64,000 nt of DNA from Parvularcula sp964219355 (GTDB taxonomy: Bacteria; Pseudomonadota; Alphaproteobacteria; Caulobacterales; Parvularculaceae), in contig CAXPOZ010000001.1 of the NCBI GenBank assembly GCA_964219355.1, forward strand, positions 620,001 to 684,000. The letters run 5' to 3'. This document shows positions 1-9,060 of the stretch, in pieces. Position 1 is the stretch's first letter. Every line of letters starts with the position of its first letter. Below the pieces are notes generated by a model. That model was not told the DNA's origin. It saw nothing but the letters and a program-made list of their open reading frames with translations, and did no database searches. The position numbers and the translations under genes were made by a program.

Positions 1-469
1 CCATCGAGATGATCCCCTCGACATCAGCGAGGTCTTCGGTCAGCGCGTGAACGAGAATACTGTCGTCATGCAGATCGATTGTGACTGTTCCCGGCGTCAG
101 TGTGATCGAATTGCCAAAAATGGTTTTGCCCAGATCGCTCGCCTGTCGGGCGGGAATGTGGATCATCTTCGGCGAGAGCTTCAGCTTCGGGCGGAGGACC
201 TCGCGGGCAACGGCGATGTTTGCCTTGCCGATCTCGAATGTCAGCCAGAGCATGTAAGTGACGATACCGGGGAAGACGCGGGTCGGCACACCTTCGCCAT
301 CCATGACGCCCGCACGGTCAGAGAGCCAGACTGTGAGCATCACGCTCGCCACGCCAAAGCAAAGCAGCGTCGCATGGGTGAAATATCCCGACAGCAGCAG
401 CCAGAGCGCAAACAGGCTCAAGCCCAATGCCAGCGGACGTCCGGCCTGTCTGACAAGGTTTCTGAGCAT
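1..469 (-). CDS. mnhE: Na+/H+ antiporter subunit E (MnhE/MrpE), C-terminus cut by window edge
   Basis: Membrane subunit E of the multi-subunit Mrp/Mnh monovalent cation/proton antiporter, which exports Na+ in exchange for H+ at the inner membrane. The reverse strand encodes a start followed by a hydrophobic N-terminus (leucine-rich segment around residues 15-50). A second hydrophobic segment carries a TYMLWLTFEIGKANIAVA-like motif, and the soluble tail contains the family's NSITLTPGTVTIDL stretch. An in-frame TAG three codons upstream fixes the ATG at 469. The frame is still open at base 1, so about 156 codons are visible and the last few are missing. Subunits F and G would be expected beyond the left edge. 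No other mnh gene lies upstream, so this gene begins its part of the operon. Confidence 0.9.
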   Translation of the reverse strand, partial: MLRNLVRQAGRPLALGLSLFALWLLLSGYFTHATLLCFGVASVMLTVWLSDRAGVMDGEGVPTRVFPGIVTYMLWLTFEIGKANIAVAREVLRPKLKLSPKMIHIPARQASDLGKTIFGNSITLTPGTVTIDLHDDSILVHALTEDLADVEGIISM

Positions 470-634
470 AATTCCCTAGCGAGAGAGGCTGCGGGATTAC
501 CGCAGCGACGGCGTTAAGATCGACGCCACCCGTCGCCGGAGAGCGTGGCGCGCAAAATCGCAAGATTTTCGCCGAAAGCAACACCCGGAGACGGGAAATT
601 AGACAGTTTTCTCAGCCGAGAGGGGTAGAAAGGG

Positions 635-1777
635 CTAATCGCCGAGCGGATCGAGCTGAATTCCGCGCCGCCAATCCCAATATCTGAGCGCCGTGCGCGA
701 GTAGTCGCGGGCCATCATGTCGAAAATCCCGAGAAGATATTCACAATCCTGCTCGGAGACCTCCGGCCCCCGGCTTTCAGGGTCTCGAATCAACCGCGCC
801 CGCACCAGAAGGTCGGAGAAATCACTCCGCGACATCCCGGCCGACTTGCACATGACCGCGAAAGGCTCGCCGCCGCGATCAAAGAGAATCCGTTTTGCCG
901 TCTCGGAGGAGACACCTGCCATGAAGCCGACTGCCATGCAGAGCTCTGGCGTAGGATTGGCAAAGGCGTTGGTGAAGGTTTTCTGGACGACCTCGAGCGA
1001 GACCGTCTCGCCATTCGGGCCCCTCGCCCGGTGGCGGCGGTCACAAAGCTTGAGAACGCCTTTTGTCACCGGATCGGGTTCTGGATCCGGGAAGACCTCG
1101 CAATAGAGGTTCTTCAGCGCGTCCTGCAGCACCGAACGGTCCATCGCGAAACGCGAAAGCACTTTGCGCCGCGCTGGCCGGTCGAGCCACCAGAACATCG
1201 TGAAGCCGTGGCGCGGCGTCAGCTCCCGGCGGGTCAGGAGCGGCTCGCGCAGGACGTAATTCTCCTCGGTCATCGCGACCAACTCATCGAGGCGGCGCTC
1301 GCCGATCCGGACGTCCGGGCGCTGCAGCAGGTGCAACACCACTTCGATATCCGGATAACTCAGCAGGCTATCAATGACGGCCTCATTCAGCTTCAGGCGG
1401 CGGGCGATCACCTGACGGTGCGCGACGCTGACGCCTGCGACTTCAATCAACTGGACGTCCGTGATCTCCTTGAGTTCTTTGAGGAGCGGGGTCGAAACCT
1501 CGATCTGCTCGAGCAGCATCCGGCGCAAGAGGAGCGCTGGCGGGGCAAGCACCCGGGACAGCCGCGTGCTGATGTCGATCTTCACCTTGAGAGGCACATG
1601 ATCGAACAGCTGGTCGAGAATATCCGCCGTGAAGGCGCGCTCATTCTCGTTCATCTGCCCGGCAGGCAGCGACAGGACATCGACAAGCCGACTGGCAAGC
1701 TCAGCCCGCTGGATTTCAGGGGCTCTGCCTTTCTTTTCCTCCGAATTATCGGGGTCCTGGGCCACAGCGTTCATCAT
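635..1777 (-). CDS. DUF2336 domain-containing protein
   Basis: Soluble 380-residue protein of the DUF2336 family, found mainly in Alphaproteobacteria; no biochemical function is established. The sequence is leucine- and arginine-rich and looks all-helical (HEAT-like). There is no signal peptide or membrane segment, and the length is typical. Two adjacent ATG codons (1777, 1774) can serve as start. It is divergent from the small lipoprotein gene at 1885. A roughly 165-bp gap separates it from mnhE downstream, so the two may or may not be cotranscribed. Family assignment is by overall resemblance rather than by a catalytic motif. Confidence 0.8.
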   Translation of the reverse strand: MMNAVAQDPDNSEEKKGRAPEIQRAELASRLVDVLSLPAGQMNENERAFTADILDQLFDHVPLKVKIDISTRLSRVLAPPALLLRRMLLEQIEVSTPLLKELKEITDVQLIEVAGVSVAHRQVIARRLKLNEAVIDSLLSYPDIEVVLHLLQRPDVRIGERRLDELVAMTEENYVLREPLLTRRELTPRHGFTMFWWLDRPARRKVLSRFAMDRSVLQDALKNLYCEVFPDPEPDPVTKGVLKLCDRRHRARGPNGETVSLEVVQKTFTNAFANPTPELCMAVGFMAGVSSETAKRILFDRGGEPFAVMCKSAGMSRSDFSDLLVRARLIRDPESRGPEVSEQDCEYLLGIFDMMARDYSRTALRYWDWRRGIQLDPLGD

Positions 1778-1884
1778 GATCGCCGTTATCTAGGGCACCA
1801 GCCTTAATACGCGGTTTCCGCTGGCCAGCCCCGCAGGCGCCAGCTAGACATGGTGAAGACGGGAATACTGACCGGAGTGATGCC

Positions 1885-2172
1885 ATGGACCGCCGCCTTC
1901 TGATTGCACTTTCTGCCGCTCTTGGCGTGGCCGCCTGCGCATCTCCGCAAGTGGGCGATGACGGGGCTTACTACCCGGCGGGCTATTCGGATGGCTGCCG
2001 TACGGCAGAGGCGATCCAGTCGAGCTTTGGCGTCAAACGGCACCGCGACGAGCATCTCTTCAAGACCGAACCGAGCTATCAGGCCGGCTGGCGCGCAGGC
2101 TACACTCAGTGCCGCCGCATGGACGATCTCGACAACCGCCCCGGCGATCTGGGCGAGTGGGAAACCTACTGA
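1885..2172 (+). CDS. Small lipoprotein, function unknown
   Basis: A 95-residue protein with a lipoprotein signal peptide: basic start MDRR, hydrophobic stretch, and lipobox VAAC with Cys18 as the predicted lipidated residue. The mature part is short and has two spaced glycine/cysteine motifs, GYSDGC (Cys38) and GWRAGYTQC (Cys76). These resemble the repeats of DUF2799-like envelope lipoproteins and could form a disulfide. A GGAGTG Shine-Dalgarno sequence precedes the ATG. It is convergent with purK, whose stop lies 9 bp away. The lipobox is clear; the role is unknown. Confidence 0.75.
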   Translation: MDRRLLIALSAALGVAACASPQVGDDGAYYPAGYSDGCRTAEAIQSSFGVKRHRDEHLFKTEPSYQAGWRAGYTQCRRMDDLDNRPGDLGEWETY

Positions 2173-2181
2173 TCCGAGATT

Positions 2182-3246
2182 TCAGCTTTTCGGGAAAATT
2201 TTGACCGTGTGGCCCATCTTACGGCCCGCGCGGGCTTCTGACTTGCCGTAAAGCGTGATCGCGAGCGCCGGATCCTCGGCAAGCATTGCCCATTCTTCCG
2301 CATCCATGCCGATCAGATTCGCCATCACCGCATCGGAGTGACGTGCCGGATCGCCCAGCGGCCAGCCTGCGACCGCGCGGATATGCTGCTCGAACTGCGA
2401 GACCGCGCAGGCCTCATGCGTCCAGTGCCCCGAATTATGCACCCGCGGAGCAATCTCATTGGCGATCAGCCCGGCCTCTTTCGACCAGAAGAACTCGACC
2501 GTCATCACGCCGACATAATCGAGCGTCTCAAGAAGATGGCACACGGAGGACTTTGCCTCCTCCGCCTCAATCGGCAGGTTGGCCGGCACCGTCGAAATCC
2601 GAAGGATGCCGCCAGAATGGTCATTATGCGGCATGTCAAAGAAACGGATATCGCCCGAGACACTGCGCGCGGCGATCAGCGAGACCTCCGCATCGAACTC
2701 AACCAGTCCCTCATAGACCGAGGGTGCGTTCAGCTCGGCAAAGGCGGCGCCAAGATCCATGCCGGGCCGGATGCGGACCTGCCCCTTGCCGTCATAGCCA
2801 AAGCGGCGGGTTTTCAGGATGCCTTCGGGGCCGATCTCGGCAACGGCTTTTTCAAGGTCGTCTGCTGTCTGAATATCGGCGAAGGGCGCAGTCGCAAAGC
2901 CATGCTCACGCAGGAATTTCTTCTCCGGCACCCGGTCCTGACAGACCGCCAGAATGCGCTCGTCGGGCCGAACCGGCACGCCTTCTTCGATCAGTATCCG
3001 GACGGTTTCAGGCGGGATATTCTCAAATTCGAATGTCGCCGCATCGATCCGTTGGGCGAAGGCCCGCAGGCTCTCAATATCGGTATAGTCCGCCGCATGG
3101 TGCTCATTCGCAAGTTGCGCCGCAGGCGGAGAGATTTCAGGCCCGTAGGTCTCAACGCGGAAGCCAAGCTTTGCGGCCGCCCCTGCCAGCATCCGGCCAA
3201 GCTGGCCGGTGCCAAGAATGCCGATGGTCGATCCCGGCTCCAGCAT
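2182..3246 (-). CDS. purK: 5-(carboxyamino)imidazole ribonucleotide synthase
   Basis: ATP-grasp enzyme of purine synthesis that converts AIR, bicarbonate and ATP to N5-CAIR, the substrate of PurE. The N-terminus has the Rossmann-like motif GTGQLGRM, followed by ATP-grasp blocks (GILKTRRFGYDGKGQ, then EVSLIAARS) and the family's ending EIAPRVHNSGHWT. The ATG at 3246 puts the glycine motif about ten residues in, as is usual for PurK, and follows the purE stop by 5 bp. An earlier in-frame ATG at 3282 would add 12 residues and overlap purE. The tight purE-purK order indicates one transcript. Confidence 0.93.
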   Translation of the reverse strand: MLEPGSTIGILGTGQLGRMLAGAAAKLGFRVETYGPEISPPAAQLANEHHAADYTDIESLRAFAQRIDAATFEFENIPPETVRILIEEGVPVRPDERILAVCQDRVPEKKFLREHGFATAPFADIQTADDLEKAVAEIGPEGILKTRRFGYDGKGQVRIRPGMDLGAAFAELNAPSVYEGLVEFDAEVSLIAARSVSGDIRFFDMPHNDHSGGILRISTVPANLPIEAEEAKSSVCHLLETLDYVGVMTVEFFWSKEAGLIANEIAPRVHNSGHWTHEACAVSQFEQHIRAVAGWPLGDPARHSDAVMANLIGMDAEEWAMLAEDPALAITLYGKSEARAGRKMGHTVKIFPKS

Positions 3247-3251
3247 CTGGT

Positions 3252-3755
3252 TTAATCCGTCATCGGCTGGCTGGGAGGGCATTCAACGACCCCATCGGTC
3301 TGGGCCTGCCGCCAGGCATCAAGCCGGGCTGCCAGATCCTGATCGCCGATCGACAGGATCGAAGCCGCAAGAAGCCCCGCATTCGCCGCCCCCGCCGTGC
3401 CGATGGCGAGCGTGCCAACCGGCACGCCTTTCGGCATCTGTACGATGGAAAGAAGGCTATCGAGCCCGGAAAGGGTTTTTGACTGAACCGGCACGCCCAG
3501 GACCGGCAGCGAGGTCATGGACGCAACCATGCCCGGCAGGTGAGCTGCGCCGCCGGCGCCCGCGATGATGACCTTCACCCCGCGCGCCCGTGCACCCTTC
3601 GCAAATTCATAAAGCCGGTCAGGTGTCCGGTGGGCCGAGACGATCAAATCTTCATGGCTGACGGCAAGCGCGTCGAGAGCGTCGGCGGCTTCTTTCATGG
3701 TCGGCCAGTCGGAGGTCGATCCCATCACGATGGCCACTTGGGGCTGGTCCGTCAT
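3252..3755 (-). CDS. purE: 5-(carboxyamino)imidazole ribonucleotide mutase
   Basis: Converts N5-CAIR to CAIR in de novo purine synthesis and is the partner of PurK immediately downstream. The 167-residue protein shows the class I PurE signatures: GSTSDW near residue 12, SAHRTP with the catalytic histidine, the glycine-rich GAGGAAHLPGM loop, and a C-terminal GTAGAANAGLLAA helix. The ATG at 3755 is preceded by AGGTGA. An upstream in-frame ATG at 3839 would add 28 residues without family resemblance and is rejected. It is transcribed away from the GGDEF-like gene at 3931. Confidence 0.95.
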   Translation of the reverse strand: MTDQPQVAIVMGSTSDWPTMKEAADALDALAVSHEDLIVSAHRTPDRLYEFAKGARARGVKVIIAGAGGAAHLPGMVASMTSLPVLGVPVQSKTLSGLDSLLSIVQMPKGVPVGTLAIGTAGAANAGLLAASILSIGDQDLAARLDAWRQAQTDGVVECPPSQPMTD

Positions 3756-3930
3756 TTTCACCTGATCCCGCGAAAAAGCGACGCCAATACTACGAATAAG
3801 GGTCCAAGGGAAACCCCAAATGCGCCGGCTCGTCTTCACCTTCCCTTTACGACAGTGGTCTCGTTTCGAAACGCGGTTTCAACAGGTTTCGCGGATACTT
3901 TCTCCCAAAAGCATTGAGTGGGAGGCCCCG

Positions 3931-4536
3931 ATGAGTGCGACGAAACGCAAAACACTCCGGCTGCCGCAGGCAGAAGCGACAGGTTCAGCACCTGAGGCCA
4001 GCTCAGTTCTGGACGCCGAGACGGCGCTTGAAGACATCGCGTCCCTCCGGGCACGGCTTGATGCGGCGTTGGAAGAAATCGATGCCCTGAAGAAACGGGC
4101 GTCGAGCCAGAAACCCTCCCCCATTCTCTCACGCGGTAAGTTCGTGGCGAGCCTTGCCCGCCGGCTTGGCCCGGGCGTGACGATCCATGGCTGTGTGGCC
4201 CGCATCTCGATCGGGAATTTCGATGAGGTCCGTGAGCGCCTCGGCGACGAGGCGGCAGAAGAGCTTTGCGTCAGCGTCGGCAGCTGGCTCGGCGGGCATG
4301 TCCGTCAGACCGATCTTGTCGGCCGGGTCGGCAGCGGGACTTTCGCGATCTTCTTCGGCTTTGCCGATAAAAAGAATGTGCGCGAGAAAATGGAGCGCCT
4401 GACCAAACGGATCGAGCACGCGCCCGTGACGTTCAAGGACGAAACCCTGTTCCCGAAACTCTCCATCGAATTCGAAGATGTCGATGCCGACGGAGAGAAA
4501 GTAGCAGAAGAGGCTAGCTACGCCGCAGCCGGTTGA
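3931..4536 (+). CDS. Degenerate GGDEF-like protein
   Basis: A 201-residue soluble protein. A predicted coiled coil (residues about 30-60, heptad-like leucines) leads into a region with the shape of a diguanylate cyclase domain. The remnant of the N-terminal block (PILSRGKFVASLARRL) and the strand VGRVGSGTFAIFF are recognisable. The signature GG(D/E)EF is replaced by GSGTF, so the metal- and substrate-binding residues are gone. Cyclic-di-GMP synthesis is therefore unlikely, and a binding or scaffold role is inferred. The start at 3931 is chosen because GGGAGG lies just upstream. Its last 23 bp overlap the 3' end of pgi on the other strand. Confidence 0.65.
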   Translation: MSATKRKTLRLPQAEATGSAPEASSVLDAETALEDIASLRARLDAALEEIDALKKRASSQKPSPILSRGKFVASLARRLGPGVTIHGCVARISIGNFDEVRERLGDEAAEELCVSVGSWLGGHVRQTDLVGRVGSGTFAIFFGFADKKNVREKMERLTKRIEHAPVTFKDETLFPKLSIEFEDVDADGEKVAEEASYAAAG

Positions 4537-6154
4537 TCCGCGCGATCAGGCCCGATGTCGAGCTGTCATGCTTCACATCGGCCCAGCCCTTCAGCTCAGG
4601 CAGGATCGCTTTGGCGAGCACCTTGCCGAGCTCAACACCCCACTGATCGAACGCATTGATATCCCAGATCACCGACTGGCAGAAAATCCGGTGCTCATAG
4701 AGCGCAATCAGTGAACCGAGCGTTTTTGGCTCCAGCCTCTCCATCAGGATCGAGACGGTCGGCCGGTTCCCGGTAAAGACCTTGTGCAGCACCAGCGCCT
4801 CAATCTCGGCTTCTGCCATGCCGTTGCCTTTGAGGTCCTCGCGCACTTCATCAGGCGTCTTGCCCATGGCGAGCGCCTCGGGCTGAGCAAGGAAATTGGC
4901 GAGCAGTTTCTCGTGATGATCCCCGAGCGGATTATGGCTCTCCGCCGCCGCGATGAAATCGCACGGGATGATGTCCGTTCCCTGATGGATGAGCTGGTAG
5001 AAGGCGTGCTGGCCATTGGTACCCGCCTCCCCGAAAAGGACCGGCCCCGTGCCATAGGCCACGGGCGCGCCCGCCATCGTCACCGACTTGCCGTTCGATT
5101 CCATATCCGCCTGCTGAAGATAGGCAGGCAGGCGATGCAGATACTGGTCATAAGGGAGGACCGCATTGGCCTGCATCCCAAGGAAGCTGCGGTGCCAGAC
5201 GCCGATCAGCGCGAGGAGGACCGGCAGGTTCTCCTTCATCGGTGCGGTCTCGAAATGCCGGTCCATGGCGGCGGCCCCATCAAGGAGCGCCCGGTAATTC
5301 TTCCACCCGACCGACAGCGCGATCGGCAGGCCGATAGCTGACCACAGCGAGTAGCGCCCGCCGACCCACTCCCAGAAGGGGAACATGTTCTCGGCATTAA
5401 TCCCGAATTCTGTGACCGCTGCTTCATTGGTCGAGAGCGCGATGAAATGATCCGCCACCGCACTTTCGGGCGCGCCGGAGGCCAAGAACCATTCGCGGGC
5501 GCTTGCCGCATTGGTCATCGTCTCCTGCGTCGTGAAGGTCTTCGACGCGATCACGAAAAGCGTGCGCTCAGGGTCAATCCGTTTGAGGACTTCCGCTAGA
5601 TGCGTGCCGTCGACATTGGAGACAAAATGCGTGGCCCGGCCCTCTAGCGCGTAAGGCTTCAGGGCCTCTGTCACCATGACAGGGCCAAGGTCCGAGCCGC
5701 CAATCCCGATATTCACAACCGTGTCGAGCGGCTTGCCGGTATGGCCCATCCGCGCGCCGGAATGAACGCTGTCGCAATAGGCTTCCATCTGGGAGAGAAC
5801 AGATTGAATGTCGTCCATGACATCCGCTCCGTCCACGAAATATTTGCCCTTCGCCGTATCGCGCAAAGCGACATGAAGGACAGCCCGCCCCTCGGTCGCG
5901 TTGATCTTCTCGCCCCGGAACATGTCCGTGCGGCGATCCTCGAGCCGGGTGGCCCGCGCCAGATCCAGAAGCCCATCAAGGACATCGCCCGTGATGCGCG
6001 TCTTGGAGTAATCGACAAAGAGTCCCGCCGCTTCTGCCGAGAAGCGCTCGAACCGGCCTTCATCCTCGGCAAACAGATCCCTTAAATGGCGGGCCCCATC
6101 CGTTGCCGCCAGCGCTTCGAGCGCCTGCCATTCAGAAAGGTCAGTACGGGACAT
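4514..6154 (-). CDS. pgi: Glucose-6-phosphate isomerase
   Basis: Interconverts glucose-6-phosphate and fructose-6-phosphate in the cytoplasm. The 546-residue product has normal family length. Visible motifs are GIGGSDLGP (sugar-phosphate binding), GTNGQHAFYQLIHQG (signature 1 region) and VIWDINAFDQWGVELGK, which fits the family's second signature. The ATG at 6154 is preceded by GAGGAGA at good spacing; an upstream ATG at 6172 is less likely. The 3' end overlaps the convergent GGDEF-like gene by 23 bp, so neither gene can have an intergenic terminator on this side. Confidence 0.97.
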   Translation of the reverse strand: MSRTDLSEWQALEALAATDGARHLRDLFAEDEGRFERFSAEAAGLFVDYSKTRITGDVLDGLLDLARATRLEDRRTDMFRGEKINATEGRAVLHVALRDTAKGKYFVDGADVMDDIQSVLSQMEAYCDSVHSGARMGHTGKPLDTVVNIGIGGSDLGPVMVTEALKPYALEGRATHFVSNVDGTHLAEVLKRIDPERTLFVIASKTFTTQETMTNAASAREWFLASGAPESAVADHFIALSTNEAAVTEFGINAENMFPFWEWVGGRYSLWSAIGLPIALSVGWKNYRALLDGAAAMDRHFETAPMKENLPVLLALIGVWHRSFLGMQANAVLPYDQYLHRLPAYLQQADMESNGKSVTMAGAPVAYGTGPVLFGEAGTNGQHAFYQLIHQGTDIIPCDFIAAAESHNPLGDHHEKLLANFLAQPEALAMGKTPDEVREDLKGNGMAEAEIEALVLHKVFTGNRPTVSILMERLEPKTLGSLIALYEHRIFCQSVIWDINAFDQWGVELGKVLAKAILPELKGWADVKHDSSTSGLIARINRLRRS

Positions 6155-6170
6155 ATCCAGTCTCCTCGTC

Positions 6171-6200
6171 ATGAAAAACCGGCCCCCGAGGGAGGCCGGT
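6171..6200 (-). terminator. Rho-independent terminator after the redoxin/metal-thiol operon
   Basis: ACCGGCC (6178-6184) pairs with GGCCGGT (6194-6200) around a 9-nt loop. Read on the minus strand, the stem is followed by a run of five T. It lies about 40 bp past the stop of the redoxin gene at 6241 and just upstream of pgi, which separates the two transcription units. Confidence 0.8.
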
Positions 6201-6240
6201 GTCCATTAAGTTATTTGCCCGCCCCGGTCGAGGCAGCAAT

Positions 6241-6837
6241 TCAGGATGCGTATTTCACAGCGCAGCCATAGGGCTGGCTCTGCTTGGTGACGACGGCTTG
6301 TCCGTTCTGCAAAGAGCGGAACGCGGCCATCACGAAATTCTCCGCCCGCGCTATATCGTTCACATTCGCGGTCGGGATCGAATCGATGGCGCCCGCATAT
6401 TGCAGGGTCTGATCCTCATCGATCAGGAACATGTGCGGCGTGGTCTTTGCCGCATAAAGCCGGCCGATGTCCCCTTCGGGGTCGAGGACGACATAGGTCG
6501 GGGCCGCTTTGCGCGTGTGGGTCAGATCATCAGCCTCGGCGGCGTTGACATAGCCCTGCTCGCCCGGCGCAGAGGAAATGATCGTGATCCAGACGACGCC
6601 TTCGGCGGTCGTGCGTTTCTGCACCGACTGCATATTGCCCGAATTATAGTGCTTCTGAACGTAGGGGCAGCCGTGATTGGACCATTCGAGGATCACCTTC
6701 TGGTTCTCGAACTGGCTCAGCGAGATGGTCTCGCCGTTCGTGGTCGTGCCGGTGAAATCCGGCGCGGTCGAGCCGACAATGGGTGCGGCGGTAGAACTGA
6801 CGCCCAAGAAAGCAAGTGCGGCGATAAGCATATTCAT
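6241..6837 (-). CDS. Secreted redoxin / peroxiredoxin-like protein
   Basis: A 198-residue thioredoxin-fold protein with an N-terminal signal peptide (hydrophobic MNMLIAALAFLGVSSTAA). After it come the AhpC/TSA-type start GSTAPDFTGTTTNGE and a single-cysteine active site, SNHGCPYVQKHY. No CxxC is present, so it resembles the PRX-like 1-Cys redoxins rather than a thioredoxin. The ATG at 6837 has GGAGAG upstream. The dsbD/scsB-type stop lies 14 bp before it, which implies cotranscription and probably translational coupling. A periplasmic thiol partner of that transporter is the likely role (inference). The terminator at 6171-6200 follows. Confidence 0.8.
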   Translation of the reverse strand: MNMLIAALAFLGVSSTAAPIVGSTAPDFTGTTTNGETISLSQFENQKVILEWSNHGCPYVQKHYNSGNMQSVQKRTTAEGVVWITIISSAPGEQGYVNAAEADDLTHTRKAAPTYVVLDPEGDIGRLYAAKTTPHMFLIDEDQTLQYAGAIDSIPTANVNDIARAENFVMAAFRSLQNGQAVVTKQSQPYGCAVKYAS

Positions 6838-6850
6838 GATGGTCTCTCCT

Positions 6851-8995
6851 CTAAGATCCCTCAATAACGCCGATCACGCCCTTTGTGCTCAATAATTGGG
6901 GCAGGATGATGGGGGCCTCGGCGTTCGGAGCATAATATAGATAAACCGGTACGCCAGCGCGACCCAGCGCTTCTAAAGCCGCTGTGATTTCATCATCCCG
7001 GTTGGTCCAATCGGCGACCATGTAGACGACGTTATTCTCGATAAAGGCCTGTTTGACGCGGGAGGTGTTGAGCACGGTCTGCTTGTTGACCTGACAGGTG
7101 ATGCACCAGGCGGCCGTGAAATCAACAAAGACGGGCGCTCCAGCGGCGCGATATTCGGCCAGCGAAGCTTCTGACCAGACGGCGGTCTCAACCTCCCCCA
7201 GCGAGGAGAGCGACGATGGCCCCGCCTCTGCCGTCGTGATCCGCGACAGTGGAATGACGGCAAGAACGAGCATGGCGGCCGCGGCGATGCGGCCGATAAG
7301 GCCCGACTGCCCCCGCTGCACCCGGCCAAAAATCCACGCGCCGAAACTTGCCGCCAGCATGGCGAGCCCGAGTTTCAGGATACCGCTCGGCCCTGCCTGC
7401 ATCGAGAGAACCCAGACGAGCCAGATGACGGTCGCGAATATCGCGAAAGCAAAAAGCTGGCGCAGGGTGACCATCCACGGGCCCGGACGCGGCAGGATGG
7501 AGGCCGCCGCCGGGATCAGGCTCAGGAGCAGATAGGGGAAGGCGAGCCCCAGTCCGATGGCAAGGAAGATAAGAAGCCCCGTCAGGGCCGACTGGCTGAG
7601 TGCGAGCCCGACCGCGCCGCCCAGCAGCGGGCCAATGCAGGGCGCCGCCACCGCCACGGCCAGAAGCCCGGTGAAGAAGGCGCCAACCGCCCCGCCCTTG
7701 GACGCAAGATTATTCCCGACGCCCTGTACGGACGATCCGACCTCAAAGAGGCCAAAAAGATTGAGCCCGATCAGGAAGAGCACAATGGCAAAGACCGCAA
7801 TCGCAATGGGGGATTGCAGATGGAAGCCCCAGCCAAGCTGCTCCCCGCCAGCACGCAAGCCGATCAGGAGCCCGGCGAGCCCCGCAAAGGCGACCAAGAT
7901 GCCTGCCGTATAAAGAATACCGTGAAGACGGATGACCTGCCGGTCTTCTTTTGCCACCGCTGCAAAGCCTGCCGCCTTCAAAAAGACGATGGGAAAGACG
8001 CATGGCATGACGTTGAGGATGATGCCGCCAAGAAAAGCGAGAAGGAGCGTCGGCAGAAGAAGCGGCGATCCTGCTTCCGCCTCCAGCGGCAGTGTTGCCC
8101 CCTCCGCCCCCGGCATCTCCGGCTGGGCATTGGTGTTGACGGGTGTCAGGTCGAGCGCACCTGCGGGACGGTCGATCTTGGGCGCAAAGACCTCATAACC
8201 ACGGCGGGAATTTGCCGTCTCCACCGTCAGGACACCGGCCAGCGACTCTGGCTGGCGCGCCCGGTAAGCGAAACCGGCCTGCATCCCCAGATAGATATCC
8301 TCGCCATCCTGCCGCTCGACCGTGGTGCCCGAGGGCTCAACCAGAGACGGGGCATACGGATAAAATTCAAGCTTGCCCTCCAGCGCGCCGGTCAGGCGCA
8401 AGGCTGGCCCGCGATCAGTGTGGTAATAGACCGCCTCGAAATCCGCTTTTCGCGGCTGGTTGCGGCGGGCCCGGTCGATCTCAACCGAATAGCGGCCATT
8501 GCCAGCCCCCCGCGCCGCTGCAATCGGCAGCGTCAAGGTCAGGCGCGCGTCTTCGGGTACACAGACATCGGCACAGATCAGCCAGCTTGCATCGACGGCC
8601 AGTTCCGCGACCTCTCCGGGCACGGCGCTTTCAGGCACGGCAATATCGATCAGGAAGATCGGCTCGCCCTCATGCCCGTAATTGACCAGGGGGCCGAGCG
8701 GCAGGCGGTGCGGCAGCGGATAAAGCGGCGCTGCGGCCTCAAACCCTTCCGGCAGCGTCCAGTCGAGGGTCAGCGGCAGCCCTGAATCCCCGGGGTTCTG
8801 CCAGTAGACATGCCAGCCCTCGCGCAAGGTCTGCATCAGGGCGACAGTGACCGTCTGCCCCGGCACCACTGCCTCATCCTCGGCGACCAGCCGGCTTTCG
8901 GCATTCCCGGTCGTCACCGGCGCGCCGATCTGAGCGTGCGCAAAGCTGAACAGGAACAGGAAGCTCAGGAAAACCGGCAGCAGTCGGGATTTCAT
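6851..8995 (-). CDS. ScsB/DsbD-type thiol:disulfide interchange protein
   Basis: Inner-membrane electron carrier that moves reducing equivalents from cytoplasmic thioredoxin to periplasmic thiols. The 715-residue protein has a signal peptide (to about residue 21). Its periplasmic N-domain carries WLICADVCVPEDA with Cys141/Cys145, the CxxxC pattern typical of ScsB (suppressor of copper sensitivity) rather than classical DsbD. A membrane domain of about eight segments carries the redox cysteines in NVMPCVFPIVFLK and VAAPCIGPLLGG. The C-terminal thioredoxin domain contains AWCITC near residue 632. The ATG at 8995 begins the signal peptide; the open frame extends further upstream without family resemblance. 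It sits in the metal-thiol operon. Confidence 0.88.
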   Translation of the reverse strand: MKSRLLPVFLSFLFLFSFAHAQIGAPVTTGNAESRLVAEDEAVVPGQTVTVALMQTLREGWHVYWQNPGDSGLPLTLDWTLPEGFEAAAPLYPLPHRLPLGPLVNYGHEGEPIFLIDIAVPESAVPGEVAELAVDASWLICADVCVPEDARLTLTLPIAAARGAGNGRYSVEIDRARRNQPRKADFEAVYYHTDRGPALRLTGALEGKLEFYPYAPSLVEPSGTTVERQDGEDIYLGMQAGFAYRARQPESLAGVLTVETANSRRGYEVFAPKIDRPAGALDLTPVNTNAQPEMPGAEGATLPLEAEAGSPLLLPTLLLAFLGGIILNVMPCVFPIVFLKAAGFAAVAKEDRQVIRLHGILYTAGILVAFAGLAGLLIGLRAGGEQLGWGFHLQSPIAIAVFAIVLFLIGLNLFGLFEVGSSVQGVGNNLASKGGAVGAFFTGLLAVAVAAPCIGPLLGGAVGLALSQSALTGLLIFLAIGLGLAFPYLLLSLIPAAASILPRPGPWMVTLRQLFAFAIFATVIWLVWVLSMQAGPSGILKLGLAMLAASFGAWIFGRVQRGQSGLIGRIAAAAMLVLAVIPLSRITTAEAGPSSLSSLGEVETAVWSEASLAEYRAAGAPVFVDFTAAWCITCQVNKQTVLNTSRVKQAFIENNVVYMVADWTNRDDEITAALEALGRAGVPVYLYYAPNAEAPIILPQLLSTKGVIGVIEGS

Positions 8996-9060
8996 GTCAG
9001 TGCGCACTCTCGCATTGGCTCTAGGATCTCGTAGCGGAAAGGCGGGGCCTTGGCACCCCG

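Noticed and set aside
2286..3482. 398-codon plus-strand open frame over purEK
   Set aside because: Arg/Pro/Ser-rich shadow of two well-identified purine genes.
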